A stretch of DNA of 64,000 bases from Dryococelus australis (GCA_029891345.1 CM056993.1:275642900-275706899); one strand, 5' to 3'. Numbered from the stretch's first letter, positions 12,865 through 25,095 are shown. Notes: generated by a model not told the origin, from the sequence alone. Numbers and translations: made by a program.

Positions 12865-13118
12865 GAGGGCCACGTTGGCTGAGCTGTTAGCCTGCTCGCC
12901 TCCCACCAAGGTGATACGGGTTCAATCCCTGGCCGGGTCACTCCAGATTTTCTCATGTGAGAATCGTGTCGGACGATGCCGCTGGTCGGCGGGTTCTTCT
13001 CGGGGATCTCCCGCTTCCCCCGTCCCTTCATTCCGGCGATGCTTCACACTAGCCTCAATCACCTTCATCGGCTCTCAAGACCTCGATGTTAAGAGTCGTC
13101 CAAATCTCTTCACTCGCG
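12865..13118 (+). mobile_element. tRNA-headed SINE with target duplications
   Basis: The head carries an A-box-like string (tggctgagctgttagcc) and a B box (gggttcaatcc). The body reads gatgccgctggtcggcggg and cattccggcgatgc, and the tail tcggctctcaagacctcg. The direct repeat taagattatc flanks it at 12855-12864 and 13119-13128. This is the reference copy for the family in this window. ORFs on both strands across it are artefacts. Confidence 0.9.
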
Positions 13119-13506
13119 TAAGATTATCATTATGCTGGCCATTTTTGCAAACGAAAAATGAAGCCGAGAGTCCGTTATCAGTTATTTGCTAGTGACGTAG
13201 ATTTTGAGTATTAGCTGCGGCCAGCATTAAACTTTTGTACTACGTCACCGAGGATTTTTTCGCACGTACGCAATTTTTGAGTGAGCTGCAATTTTTTTTT
13301 TTTTTTAATTTTAGTGTATCGGGAGGTCGACTTGTTCTAAGATTTAGTTCAATCACTGATACTGGATTCGGAACCCAATTGGAGGAATATTTTTGTGCCA
13401 ATATAATATTTATTTACCAGTAGTCCTGAGGGCAGAAGCTAGTGATTTTACTGAGCTAGAACTGCGTAAATCACCGGTATAGCGCATCACTATTTAGACA
13501 TTACTA

Positions 13507-13901
13507 TCTTTATATATAAAATCCATTGTGCGTGACTAAACTGCATCATCATTGACAAACCACTGGACCAATTGATACCATGTTCACACCATATGTTATT
13601 GAGTTGGCGAGTTAGGTTTTTAGTTATGTTTAATTTCGATAGGTGGCACTGTAGTCTAACTTCTATATTTATGGGCCGATTTCGCTCTTACTTGCCGGAA
13701 ATGTTTCTTGATCTAAAAGAGAAAAATGCCAGCGGTATCAAGGTCAAACATCGGTTGATGTACCCGACGTAATATAGAGGAAGAATTGAGAAGGCAAAAT
13801 AGAACGTGAACACGTGCTGCACAAACTGAAGAGGCATGAAAACAAAATCGCGAAGTACATAGCACACAGCAGGCGGAACAACGTTCGCCGGGATATGCTA
13901 G
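13507..13901 (+). mobile_element. Short non-autonomous Helitron
   Basis: It starts TCTTTATATATAAAAT after an A and ends GGATATGCTAG followed by T. This fits Helitron rules: 5'-TC, 3'-CTAG, insertion between A and T, no target duplication. At 395 bp it has no intact ORF. The 3'-terminal 30 bp include cggaacaacgttcgccgg, a likely subterminal hairpin. Confidence 0.75.
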
Positions 13902-13942
13902 TCTTTTAATAAATTTTTTCTTAGGTCTATGCCCCCTCGGGT

Positions 13943-14158
13943 AAATAAAAGTTGACACTGCCAAAAATGGTCCCTAAGCTTGCTCAATTATGTCCCCAGC
14001 AGTAAGTAACAGTTGACAATTCATAAGTGGGCCGCAAGCTTGCTGTCATAAATAGCCCATTACCTAGCTGCTAGTATTTTCCCAGGAAGATAACAGTTGC
14101 CATGCCATAAACGGCCCATACACTTGATGCTAGTATTTTCCCAGCAGTAACAAAATTA
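13943..14158. repeat. Degenerate minisatellite, about 55-65-bp unit, about 4 copies
   Basis: The motifs aacagttgac / aacagttgcc, cataaacggccc / cataagtgggcc, aagcttgct and agtattttcccag recur in order at 13943-14158. No coding potential. Confidence 0.65.
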
Positions 14159-16509
14159 TGTCAATCGTCTGTAGGGCTGCTATTGGATTTTATCAGTTAT
14201 TGTGAGAGCATTGGCCCACATTACAATTGTAAAAATAGATAATTTCAATTTAATTTATATTACCTGGTTGTCAACCATATAATAAATGCTGACAGTCATA
14301 AATGCGAACGTTTCCCACCACTGCCAACAGTTGGCCAATTGTTAACTGCTTGTTCTCTGCTACTTGGGATGCTTCATTTAGCAGTGTCGTGGAATAGATA
14401 TCCCCTTTGTCAATCTTCTGCAGTGAGCGCACGATAAGATTTCAGTATGCACAGTATAATACCTCAATTTCATAGATATTTTACTTCGACAGGTATATTA
14501 CTCCCTTGTTCATTTGTCATTAAAAATTCACTCTCGTTTTAACGTACGGCTATGGTGCAAACAAGTATTACTGCTCACATTTTCTGTGTTCTTCCTGTGT
14601 TCTTTTAAACGATGTCTGAGTGCTGCCAACCCTAACCAAATTTAGTTTACCTAACTGCGGTCTTGCATCAGGCCGTACTGATGCTTACTTGACTTACCTG
14701 ACGAACCATATTTGGGTTCGAACGGAGACACAATAAGGTTGAATTTTCTCTACAGACGTGTTAGTCTTAGGTGACGAGCTATGTGAACTGAGCCGAGGTC
14801 ATCTACACTTAGGTCATGGTGTATCCTTATCGTTCAGATCTCTCAGGGCGTCCTGCGGCGTCTGTCAAGAGTTTATTCACTCGCACTTCTACGGCTTTTC
14901 TGATAGCTAGAAGGAGAGTCTAGAAAGGTCTCTCTTGTTCGGATTCCGAATCAAGTCCGTCACGCCTTTTCCTTCGTATTTTTTTTGCCAGTTACGGTTT
15001 CGAATGTGTGAGAAGATATTGTTTCCATTCGCAGTTTCCGTTTTCATTTGGGATTCGTGGGGCAATTGAGGACTCGATTCGCTCAGTCGATAGGTCGACA
15101 TGCGATATCGTACTCTACCACCAAGATACGGTGAACATGCTGACTGCTCCCAATTCTTATTCCCTCGCGGCATCGTATGGAGGCTTACAAAGAGCAAATT
15201 TCCCCTCTGCGCTCTGCGGCGGTGTCAAGTCGGTGCGGCCAATCCAATGCAGTCGATACTGTCTAGGCAACTGGTGCAAAATCAGCAAAATGGATTAATC
15301 GAAGTATCTTGTTCACTCTTACATGTTAGTTAAACGTTCCTCTAGCGACTCTCCTGAAACGGGGAAGAACCGTCCGTTCACCAGGCGAGCAAGAAGTCTG
15401 CCTTGCATCTCAGAATTCCATTATTTTTCAGTGAAAATCCTGCGGAGCTGCTCGAACAAACGAATGGCTCTGCGTACCAATTCCTACCAGTGCACAGCGC
15501 TGCCCTTCACAGAGGGATCCACATGCTGCAATACTTCGTCGCTAGCAATCATACAGACCTATATAGCTCGATCGCTACAAGTTTGCAGCCGGTGAGGGGA
15601 ATGACAAGCGCTAGCAGCAGGTAGCGAGATGGGGAAAATCACAACCGTTGAAACCGTTTTGCGTACACCAGCCTGCGTGAATGTATGCAGCACAGTATCG
15701 CACACACTGCAGACGTTCATGGTTGATATAAAAATACGTATGCTAATTTCATATAAATATATATTATATGTATAACATTTTACTATCTTCTTTTCGCACA
15801 AGCTTGCTCATTGTCTCTCATTCGCCTTAAATGCTCCCTTCTCCAGGCAACAATGCCATGCATTTCTATTAAAGACTTTCTTTTGTATTTGCACTTTCTG
15901 AAGTGAATCCCGATTATTTTAAGGGTTGGTCTCAAAGCCTCCCTTTTTCCAGGAAAATCTATCTCATCTTACTAAGCCGTTGGCAATTTGTTTATCGTCG
16001 TAGGTACATCTGCTTCAACAGTATAAAACTTACGTACGGTGTGCCGAATTACACCAAAATCAAAATCATCTAAATTTATCTTTTTAAAATTTTTCACCCT
16101 TTTATTCCCAGGAGTATGCAGTTTTTTTATCACTCACATCATTTTGTTTTCCTTCCTTTCTAATTTTCATATAGTTCGTTCCGATGTTGCAGCTGCTGCA
16201 CGTTTATTAGAATGACATCGGATAAATAAATATTATCCGGATTCATTTTCCTTATCACAAATTAATCATATTCCTTATTACTTCTCTGCACTGTAACATC
16301 TTAATTTTACCAACGTCATGATACTGTTATGAATGCCCGTAATTTTATGTATATTTCGTAAGTGTTTGATATGTGAACTGTTTTTGCATAAGTTTAGTAT
16401 GTAAGAAGGTTTACTTTGACAATTGTATTGTTTAATAATGTGCGAATTTCGTCTATGCAAATGAAAGTGTTTCGTTAGTTGAATAGTTTGTTATAATATT
16501 CTCGGTTAA
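14159..16509. other. Intergenic stretch; GC-balanced patch at about 14930-15650
   Basis: At 14930-15650 base composition rises and several overlapping ORFs of 73-96 codons occur on both strands. None has a recognisable domain or signal peptide. Exons of an unknown gene cannot be excluded, but there is no positive support. The flanks are AT-rich. Confidence 0.35.
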
Positions 16510-17257
16510 TCACACTACACCAGTCAGAAATAACAACATTTTTTTCGTTAGGAACATTCAGTAAATTAGAACATTCCGAATGACCTTCAAAAAGTAGCGT
16601 TCTTCAGATGACGTGAAATACGAAGGGCTCCAGGATTAGTTGAATATTCTGCCTGCAAGTTTGTTATATGTAACTAATTGGATATATTAACGTACTAAAA
16701 TAAGCAACGATTAATCATATTTAACGAACTAACTTCTATAAGAAAATATTAATGTCAAGGAAAACTATGAGCCCGAAGAAGATGATCTCGTCAGTGAAAT
16801 TCGTCTAAATTTGACGACAGTATAACGAAAGTTGAACGACGGTATCCAGAGGTCACAGTTTGTGGACCAGCGGACGTCTCCAGCCAATTCGACGGAATTC
16901 TACGCTGTCCCGAAGTCTGAGGAACATCTGCCTGCATCATCGACGTCCGGTGTTCCAGCCCTGAGTTCGGCGCCATGGGTCCTGCTTCGCGGAACGACGT
17001 CGGGATTGCTGCCTTCTACTGAACTGGGTTCGACGACTGGAACCCTAGTTCGTGGGGCAACGTCAGAACATCTGCCCGTAGGACCGTACGCCGTACGCTG
17101 TGGAAAGGTAGGGCTACTTTACAGTTCGACAACAGCTAAGTTTTCGCTTCCACGAACAGCTAATAAGTGCTTATTCCTTCGTATGTATTGCACCATCAAT
17201 CTTGGTAGTTTTTTGGAAGATGTGCAGCGGCAGTCTTTCTGACTGGTGTAGCGTTGG
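16510..17257. mobile_element. TTAA-flanked element with 16-bp perfect inverted repeats (piggyBac-type MITE?)
   Basis: The 16-bp string ctacaccagtcagaaa (16515-16530) is perfectly complemented at 17236-17251. Including outer bases the arms are about 21 bp. TTAA occurs directly outside both ends (16506-16509 and 17258-17261), the target duplication of piggyBac-type elements. The 748-bp interior is GC-richer than its surroundings, with recurring gaacatctgcc and gacgtc motifs. It has one 136-codon ORF at 16832-17242 (plus) rich in Ser/Thr/Pro, without resemblance to a transposase. The superfamily assignment rests only on the TTAA. Confidence 0.6.
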
Positions 17258-17261
17258 TTAA

Positions 17262-17940
17262 ATTTTAATAATTAATTTTAGGATAAGATCAGTAATTCTA
17301 GTGTCCATATTTTAATTGCTTTGTAAGATATTAGTTGTTACTTTGTTTCACACAAGGATGATGATTATTTTCTTGAAGGATCAAATATTTAATTGAATAT
17401 ATTTAACGTAAATGAAAAAAAAATTGTGATTATCCATAATTGATCATAATATGAACTGCAATATGTTATTTTACGGTGTTTTTCCACATAGATTCTTAAT
17501 CGTTTAGTTGACTCACTTTTGGAAGCTTTCAATAGACGTTCTAATCCCCATAGCCGAGGCATATACGCATGTTCAGATATTACGCAACTGGTTGTATATT
17601 TTTGCATACAGCAACTGTTAAAAAAATTGTGTAGCAGTATTAGATGTTACATAATTTTTAATTGGCACCAACGCATGGGCAACGCATGCCTGCATGTCTC
17701 TGAACTATTGTTGTAACTCTATGTACTGCCACAGCACTGACTGATTTATTACTTGACTTACCATTTGATGCCATTTTTAAAACACCTAGCAACACTGCCA
17801 CCTTTGCTACACATCTTGTACCTATCATTATTGCGAGCATAAACACTTCCATCAATCGCGAGCGTACGAACACGGGAAATACTGTGGCACGAGTTATGGC
17901 CAGTGCTACACTACCCGCCCGTAGCTGAGAGCTTTCTGCC
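17262..17940. other. Intergenic, nothing recognised
   Basis: AT-rich to about 17650, then more balanced. No supported gene. Confidence 0.4.
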
Positions 17941-18118
17941 CCTCCACCACTATCGTCCATTCCCGACTGGAACAGACTTATGAAAATCAACCTTTGAAAA
18001 AATACCCGAGCCATTAGCTGCATGCATAGCTATGCATGCATTTAATGGCTCGGGTATTTTTTCAATGGTTGATTTTCTTAAGTCTGTTCCAGTCGTGAAT
18101 GGACGATAGTGGTGGAGG
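17941..18118. repeat. Near-perfect 178-bp palindrome
   Basis: The left arm 17941-18030 and right arm 18031-18118 are complementary with only about five mismatches and essentially no spacer (centre near tagctatgcat). Outer ends read cctccaccactatcg / cgatagtggtggagg. It contains aaaatcaacctttgaaaaaa, a motif also present at the end of the MITE-like segment near 25041-25080. High arm identity implies recent origin or gene-conversion maintenance. It may be a hairpin MITE or a replication-generated inverted duplication. Confidence 0.9.
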
Positions 18119-18292
18119 ACAGTGGTCGGAAGGGAGAGGGTCGTCGTCTTGCAGTTCGCATATCTTCCGCCTGCACGTTTGTCGCGGTCGAGTAATAGGT
18201 ACCATACCAGGCATCTCAAAAAGGAAATAGGATTTTCCGTATATCTTCTGCAAGGATACGAGACGAACTGGCCGCGGTAAGCTGAGGAATTA

Positions 18293-18833
18293 TACACTAT
18301 CTACCAAAAAGTAATTGGGCACTCGTGAAGATAGGTAATTCAGAATGTCAGTTGACTTGTGCTTCACGGCCTTTGACGTAGGACCGCTGATGTTTGTCCG
18401 TGGTAGCATGAACACAGACGCTTATTGTAACAGTCTGTATAATGAAATGCTCCCAACACTGTGGCGTTTTTACGGAATGGACCTGTGTTACTTCCAGGAT
18501 GACAGTGCCAGGTGTCATGTTTCAAGGGCTACTATGCAGTGGTAGGCCGACAAAAATGTTCGCCGATTGGACTGGCCCACCCAGAGCCCAGACCTCAACC
18601 CTATAGAACATCTTTGAGACGAATTGGATCGCCGGGTGAGGGCTCGTCAAGCGAGACCAAAACCCATTTCTCAACTCATGGAATGGTTGAAGAGGAATGG
18701 CGTAGAGAGCATGCCAGACAGGGTGGCCGCTGTTATAGCCGCAAGAGGTGGCCCTACGAGATTCTAACGGGAAGACAACCACCGAGCAAACATTGTGGAC
18801 ATGTTCCCAATTACTTTTTTGGTAGAAAGTGTA
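18293..18833 (+). mobile_element. Internally deleted Tc1-like transposon with both terminal inverted repeats
   Basis: The left terminus CACTATCTACCAAAAAGTAA (from 18295) is complemented at the right terminus (ending 18831, ttactttttt then ggtagaaagtg). TA dinucleotides flank both ends (18293-18294 and 18832-18833), the Tc1/mariner target duplication. At about 540 bp it is roughly a third of a full element. The amino-terminal DNA-binding half of the transposase is missing. Confidence 0.88.
18345..18760 (+). pseudogene. Tc1-family transposase, C-terminal catalytic half, broken
   Basis: The frame shows GSMNTDAYCNSLYNEMLPTL, then YFQDDSARCHVSR (second catalytic Asp region) and LDWPTQSPDLNPIEHL (third catalytic Asp region and the family signature). 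DELDRRVRARQ and PDRVAAVIAARGG follow. The frame has an in-frame TAG after MQW (near 18543) and a further stop where the conserved Trp after IEHL should be. The first catalytic Asp and the paired helix-turn-helix domain are absent because of the internal deletion. The protein would cut and paste the element, but this copy is non-functional. Confidence 0.88.
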
Positions 18834-18859
18834 TAAGCAGGCACTGGAACTGTGGAAGC

Positions 18860-19180
18860 GGTCTCGCGTTCTAGCTTCTGCGGATTTAAGGGCTGCTCAG
18901 TTTCCAGGACTCCGTGATTGATCTGTTCAATCGTCTGCCTCTCCCGTTCCACTGAGCTGCTTGCATTCAAATTATTCAACTCCGGCCTATTCCAACGTTC
19001 CCGCAAATCAGACAGCTCGGTTTCCATTCGCTCGCTACGCACTTGGCATTGCTCAGACGCTCGATTTATTTTTCACGGAACGCGTCCTCGATCTGCGACA
19101 TCACATTTTCCAGTACTTGATTTACAGAAAGCAGAAACCATGAAATCATTAAAATTATCTCTACATCCTAGAGTGCAGGA
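18860..19180 (-). pseudogene. Coiled-coil-like coding remnant, unidentified
   Basis: On the minus strand, downstream of the SINE insertion, two overlapping frames together read like one charged helical protein. One frame shows LENVMSQIEDAFREK at about 19064-19108, ended by a stop. Another shows ERMETELSDLRERWNRPEL and SSVERERQTIEQINHG at about 18913-19034. The Glu/Arg heptad-like spacing suggests a gag-type or other coiled-coil protein. I do not recognise the family. The SINE at 19181-19435 lies just upstream and may have interrupted it. Confidence 0.35.
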
Positions 19181-19435
19181 GTGAGTGATTAAAGAAATTT
19201 GGGCGGCTCTTTAATATCGCGGTCTTTATAGCCGATGAGGATGATTGAGGTGAATATGGAGCGGCGCTGGAATGAGGGGATGGGGTAGACGGGAGATCCC
19301 CGAGAAAACCCACTGACCAACGGCATCGCCCGGAATAATTCCCAATTGCGAAAATCCGGTGACCCGGCCGGAGTTTGAACCCAGTTCTCCTTGGAGGCAG
19401 ACGAGCGTTCTAAACGCTCAGCCACCGTGGCATCT
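19181..19435 (-). mobile_element. tRNA-headed SINE with 12-bp target duplications
   Basis: Reverse-oriented copy. The head (minus strand) reads gtggctgagcg and gggttcaaactccggcc; the body gatgccgttggtcagtggg; the tail tcctcatcggc. It is flanked by tagagtgcagga at 19169-19180 and 19436-19447. Length is 255 bp. Confidence 0.93.
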
Positions 19436-19447
19436 TAGAGTGCAGGA

Positions 19448-22400
19448 AATTTTGTTTCGATACATGTCAACACCCCTGAAATGCCGATAAGCTCCTGCTG
19501 AACTTTATTTTAATAGGAAACTTAGAACTAAATTCGATGTATTAAAACCCCTAAGAAACTACAAGAGTGTTATGCAACTCCGCCAATTCCACGACACAGG
19601 AATTTAAGCATGATAGAAAGGGTTCAATAAAGATAGTATTCAGTTAACAAATTATTTTGCAAACTAGGAACAGTAATTAACAAATATGGGAAACTTCATT
19701 AACTTGTTCAACTTGACAACAACCACAAAATAGTCACATTATTTATTGATAGCTTTACTATCAGTATTTACTCTGAAGGATGTCAACTTGATGTTTTCTG
19801 CGACGATGGAACTTGTTAGGTTGGAACAGTTGCTTCTAACACTGTGAACACGCCAACACGATGAATCAAATGGGAAGGTCGTAATTTTAGTCAGAGCTCG
19901 CCTTCGTTCCACGCTCCAGCTCGAAGAGAGAAGGTCTCTTAACACACTCGCCTGCAATTTGTGAAGGCAAAACACTTCGTGCACTAAAACTTTGTGGCTT
20001 GAAGCGGCCAACAAAACAGCGCCCTTAATTAGTTCTTGAATAGCCAGTAAATCGTAGCTACCGAAATAACGTCATTACACCAAAGTGATTAATTAGCTAA
20101 GGTGAAATTTCGGAAAGACATTCTTTCGGTCCAGTGATAGCACTTTGTTTGGTTCAAATAGGTAAAAACAAATGGAGGGGAATTTTTACTATCGTAACTC
20201 ACGCTTAAAACTAACCGAGACGTCACAAACCGAATTTTCATAATCTTAAAATATTTTTTAACATTACTCTTGACAGAATGTTTCGTCTTTGCATCATAAC
20301 ATATGCGTTAGTAAAATAGCATTCAAATCCTTGTAGATACTTGTCAATACTTGCAGCAGACGGCTTTTGTAACAGGCAAATATGCCATATTATATTTTCC
20401 TCAGCTATTATAACCTATAGTATGAAGATCCATTGTATAAAACATGTTAATTTTTTCATATCCCTTTATGAAAAAATAATTTATTCATTTAGGGGATTAA
20501 AAAAGAACAAGCCAACAATGTGAGCTACAGTATTATATTATTTTATTACAATAAAAAAGCCATACTGAGTTCGAAATGACAACATAGTTATTTAGGAACA
20601 GCTTCATTTCAACTTACATTTTGACTACATTTCAATATCTTACATATATCAATAATTAAAGTTATATTAATTAGCATCAAAACTAAAATATGTCTTTATA
20701 AAATACCAAGTTTTAATTAATTAAATTGGTAAAGTGTCTTTTATGCTAGTAATGTTCATGATCCACTCATTCAACTCAAATCACGATTTTGAGCTGCTGG
20801 AAATAATATATTGAAAGTAAACATTAAAACTAAAAGTAATAACGGACACCGATAGAAGATCAACAAGCTGGAGGAAATCAGCAGTCATGCGGAATGTAAA
20901 GAAATTCGCAATACAATTATTTGTACGTTTTGTTACTAAGCTTATTTTCTGTCTTCCTATAAAGAAGGTTGTACATAAATTGAAACGCCAGTTTTTGCAT
21001 CTAATTGACAGTTATATTGACAAGGAAAATGTTTACATAATAACATGTATGGTTTGGTAATGTGCATATAATGTTAACGTAATTGTTTTGATGAAGTGCT
21101 ATATTGAAATGTGGTCTGTATGTTAATTATTTTGTGTCATTTGTAATTTTCAAAATCAGCGCATTTTATTTTATAGTTTTCACAGGGTTGTCAAATCACA
21201 GTAATGTTTACATTCTGTGTAAGTTGGCAGCTTCACGTGACGTCACAGACGGAGGGAGTTTTTTTTTAATATGCTTAGATCAGCCCTATAGCAGTAAGGT
21301 TACTTTGACATTAGAACTTCGAGTGAAAATTTGGTTATTGTAAATGGACCTTATCTCCATATTGAATGTAATACGCCGTCGTACTGGGCAGCCAGGGCTG
21401 CTAGCCCAGAGTTTTTAAACCATTTATTATATGATATATGGCCGGCATTGACGTGTGAATTAGTACTCAACTAAAAAATTAAGGCTGCCGGAGTGCGTAG
21501 GAGCGCAAACGAAGAGGGCCTTTGAGTACTTATGGTGTGTTAATCTGCAAAAATACGGTACATGTGTGTGTGTATTTAGTCGTTAGCCGTATGCTCCTCA
21601 GGTAAAGCTGAGACCTGGTATACAGTTTTAATATCTTAATCAGACAGCCTTTCAAAGTCTCACGGAAACTCCCAGTAAAAGTTTCTCTTGTATCTACCCT
21701 ATTATTCTGAGTTAAGCCAGGCATGAATATTAACTAGCGTTGTGTGACATTATAATTAGAATTGAAATTTATACAAGAAGACTATAGTTTTGCACTGATT
21801 AGGACACGTAACTGCCAGATGCCTAATTACTTAATATGATTGGTATTTTGCTACAACTTAATTTGAATTGCATATGCTGCATTTAATAACATTTGAATAT
21901 TATTCTGATCTGAAACCACTGCTTAAAGAAAAGAGCAGGCCATTGAACATATGCTTCACCAATGGGAATTTGTTCCTTGTAGCTTTGATGGTAGTATAGA
22001 GATCCTCATATTTTAATTGCCAGAGTCTTATTCATGTATGTTAAGGGAAGTTACCCTTTATTCAGGGCCCAGAAAATCCAGTCTTCAAGGGTAAGATATT
22101 ACATATACAAAAGTGTTCTCGTATGTCACCTACACTCTATTAACATACAAGTTGGAACATACGTTTCTCACACTACCTGCACAGTATTTGCATATTCACA
22201 TTTGGATACATTTTTTTCCTTAACACTTCCAAGCAATTCCCAAGACACATTTCATTTAGCTTCCCCATTGTGGGGCAAATTTGCATATCAAGTATCCTTC
22301 TATGTGTTGCATTTGGCACTCCATACGTGGGGCCTTTGCCAAGTCGTTACTTTCACATATCAAGTATACTCCTGCCCATTTCACAGTATAAGAAGGATTG

Positions 22401-23364
22401 AGGACCGATTATGAAGACAAGTAATTAGACAAAGTATGATACCACAGTTCCTTTACGGTTCAAATGATAATGTTCCTACAATATTATTCAAAAATATATA
22501 AGGGGAGTATCTCAATAAGCAACTAACCCTAAGACAGGCCCTATCTACTAAGGAAAACGAATCCTTGCCCGAGATAACTGAAATCCAGGTTCTACGGTCT
22601 TACAACTACATTAAAAAAATTGCTTCATATTTATATAGAATATTCACTACCTGCGCATCACATAGTTATACAATAAACGAGCATATGTTTTTTTTCTCTT
22701 TGGAGGCTTTATAAAAACGGGCTTAGTTACGTATTTCCATTTTTATGGTGGTAGCACAGCCTCTCTTAACCGTTAGTTAATGCCACGTGCATTTCGTGAA
22801 TATTTGCATGAAACTGTTTATAAAATAGTGCTTCGTCTTCATGATTATGAATCTTATCCTCACAAATGCGTTTGTGGTATGCAACAACTGCGAATAAATT
22901 ATACGATCAATAATTTTCCCCAGAGAACGTAGGCAAGTATTGAAATTTAAAATATTAAAATACGAGCTATTTGCGTTATGCGCTGTCTACCAACATAACA
23001 ACGTGGACAGTTGTAGTTTACTCTGTATTCTATCATTGGCAGTACAGTAGAACCTACTTCGGCGAACAAATGAGCCACATAATGTTCTCTCGTTATGCCG
23101 CTGAGTTGCGATGCGACTCTGTTCTTGTGTGCTCTTTGTCCGGAGCTAATATACCGGACGTCGCTTACACCTGGAGTTAAGCATGATCAATGTCGCGTGA
23201 GGGCTCGGATCGACACGGACTAAGTGTCGCCTCTCGCACTGGGACGCTGTGGAGATCGTTGAAGAACGGCCAGCCTATCGCAGTGGACTTGCAAGGAGTG
23301 GGGTAGAGGATAAGCTCCGCAGAGAAGCCTTGCTTGGCGCTGTTCAGATGTGCACGATGCCAGC
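19448..23364. other. Long AT-rich intergenic stretch
   Basis: No recognisable gene. Open frames such as 22034-22414 (plus, 126 codons) lack domain signals; their region repeats catatcaagtat and is pyrimidine-rich. A GC-richer patch at about 23090-23330 has no identified content. Confidence 0.45.
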
Positions 23365-23607
23365 ATACAGGCTATTCACGGTAAAATGAGCACTTTTTAT
23401 AGCCCTCTCATTTGGAATAATAGTCAATACATACATTTTATTTTAGCCCTTGGCATTAACTTCTGAGTGCAGTGGCATATACACACGCTATGTTTATTAC
23501 TTGCAAGACAATGATTCATTTTAAAAGTTGGTTAATTTTAAGAAATGGCTGAAAGGGAAAAGTAACTACGTCCTTAGAAGTGCTCACTTTACCGTGAACA
23601 GCCTATA
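23365..23607. mobile_element. MITE, CACGGTAAAGTGAGCAC family
   Basis: The ends read tacaggctattcacggtaaa on the left, and gtgctcactttaccgtgaac then agcctata on the right. It is about 243 bp with no ORF. Same family as 10541-10779 and 44835-45075. Confidence 0.85.
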
Positions 23608-23670
23608 ACAACGAACATATCACTTATTTTTGCATTTCAAACTGAGAAAAGCGTACAGCAGCACATTTGT

Positions 23671-23840
23671 ATCGGGGCTGCGGTGGCCGGCCAGTGCCGT
23701 TGGTCGGCGGGTTTTCTCGGGAATCTTCCGTTTCCCCCGCCCCTCCATTCCGGCGCCACTCTATATTCCCTTCTATCACCCTCATCGGCTCTCAAGACCT
23801 CGCTGGTAAGAGCCGCCTAAATCTCTTCACGCTCTTCACT
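23671..23840 (+). mobile_element. SINE copy with internally deleted tRNA head
   Basis: It keeps the first bases of the head (gggctgcggtggc), then jumps directly to the body (cagtgccgttggtcggcggg) and tail (tcggctctcaagacctcgct). The B box and neighbouring sequence are missing. It is flanked by cacatttgt at 23662-23670 and 23841-23849, so the deleted form itself transposed or the deletion occurred after insertion. Confidence 0.88.
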
Positions 23841-24340
23841 CACATTTGTGTCAAACTGCTGCGTGTGCTCTGGAGTGGACGAGGCTGCCTCTGTTTCCTC
23901 TGGTCGCTGCTGGCTTCAAGACAACTCTGGAACAAGAACACATACAACTAAACTATCGCCTACTTATTTTTCGAGTATCGTTTGTTTTATAGTTTACGCA
24001 GTTGCCGAAAGATGTCACTACTCAGCTTTCAATCCACGTTCACTTCATTTTTCGCTCTTGTTTATATGTCAATCCGGATTGAAAACTTTACTTTAAATGC
24101 GACTTTCGGTCCACGTTCACTTCGTGTTCTCTACGCTTTGTCTCCACAATCAAAGTGTTTGAAACCATACAATTCATCGTACAGGACGTGAGTAGCAAGA
24201 GTTGAAGATGGATGTTTTTTATGTTCATTTTTATTCACACATCTTGTGTCGATGCGAGTGTCTAGCTTCTGTTTCCTCGACGAAACGACACCTGAATTCG
24301 CGCCTTTATAGGCCCCACTGCCCTTATTCTTCTGCCGAGA

Positions 24341-24577
24341 GGGACCGCGATGGCTGAGCGGTTAGCCTGTTCGCCTCCCACCAAGGCGAACCGGGTTCAA
24401 TCCCCAGCCGGATCACATCCTGGATTTTTGCATGTGGGAATCGCCGGTCAGCGGGTTTTCTCTGGATCTCCCGTTTCCCCCGTCATTTCATTACGGCGCT
24501 GGTCCATAATCACCTCAATCGCCCTCATCGGCTCTCAAGACAACGCTGTTAAGAGCCGCCTAAATGTCTTCACTCAT
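24341..24577 (+). mobile_element. tRNA-headed SINE with 11-bp target duplications
   Basis: A-box-like tggctgagcggttagcc, B box gggttcaatcc, body gtcagcgggttttctctgg, tail tcggctctcaagac. It is flanked by ttctgccgaga at 24330-24340 and 24578-24588. Confidence 0.93.
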
Positions 24578-24680
24578 TCTGCCGAGACTCGGCTGTTGTC
24601 ATAGCGGCCTGTGCTAGCGTTTTTCGACGGCACTCTTTGTTCCTGGTTTTTTGTCTGATTATGGATGGGCGTAATTATAT

Positions 24681-25095
24681 TATAGGCTACTCACAGTAAA
24701 TAGAACAGTTTTGAGAGCCCTGATTAAGATCTAATTGTATGCACATCGTGTATCCTTCCACTACATGTAGAATAATCGTTGTCAGTCACCTGAACACCTT
24801 ATCCATGCGCCGGTCAAGCGAAACTATGAAATTATTAGAAAAGTAAATAATTTACAAATTTACTGATTCTTAAACTTTTGTTCGTTGAGAAAACAGAAAG
24901 CAAAAGTAATCATTTCAGTATACACACAATGTTTAACCTGGCACTTTTAATTCTTCGTCAAGACATATAACTATTTCCCCCACATCGTTGCCAACTTTAC
25001 TGGGCGCATGCCACTCAGTGCACCCATTGGAATATATGGAAGCAGGGGCAGTGACGTTTTTCAAAGGTTGATTTCAAAGTGCTCCTATCGGTTAC
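24681..25095. mobile_element. Diverged MITE-like element adjoining the Polinton
   Basis: The left end tataggctactcacagtaaa resembles the CACGGTAAA family ends. The interior (gttgccaactttactgggcg, catgccactcagtgcaccca) matches the reverse complement of 56862-57085. The right part (tttttcaaaggttgatttca) recurs near 52790. The right boundary is approximate. Confidence 0.55.

Noticed and set aside
12771..13192. Long ORFs on both strands across the SINE (and similar ones at 19189-19425, 23667-23951, 24350-24604, 36774-37190, 42496-42872)
   Set aside because: They lie in tRNA-headed SINEs bounded by target duplications. The peptides recur only because the repeat recurs.
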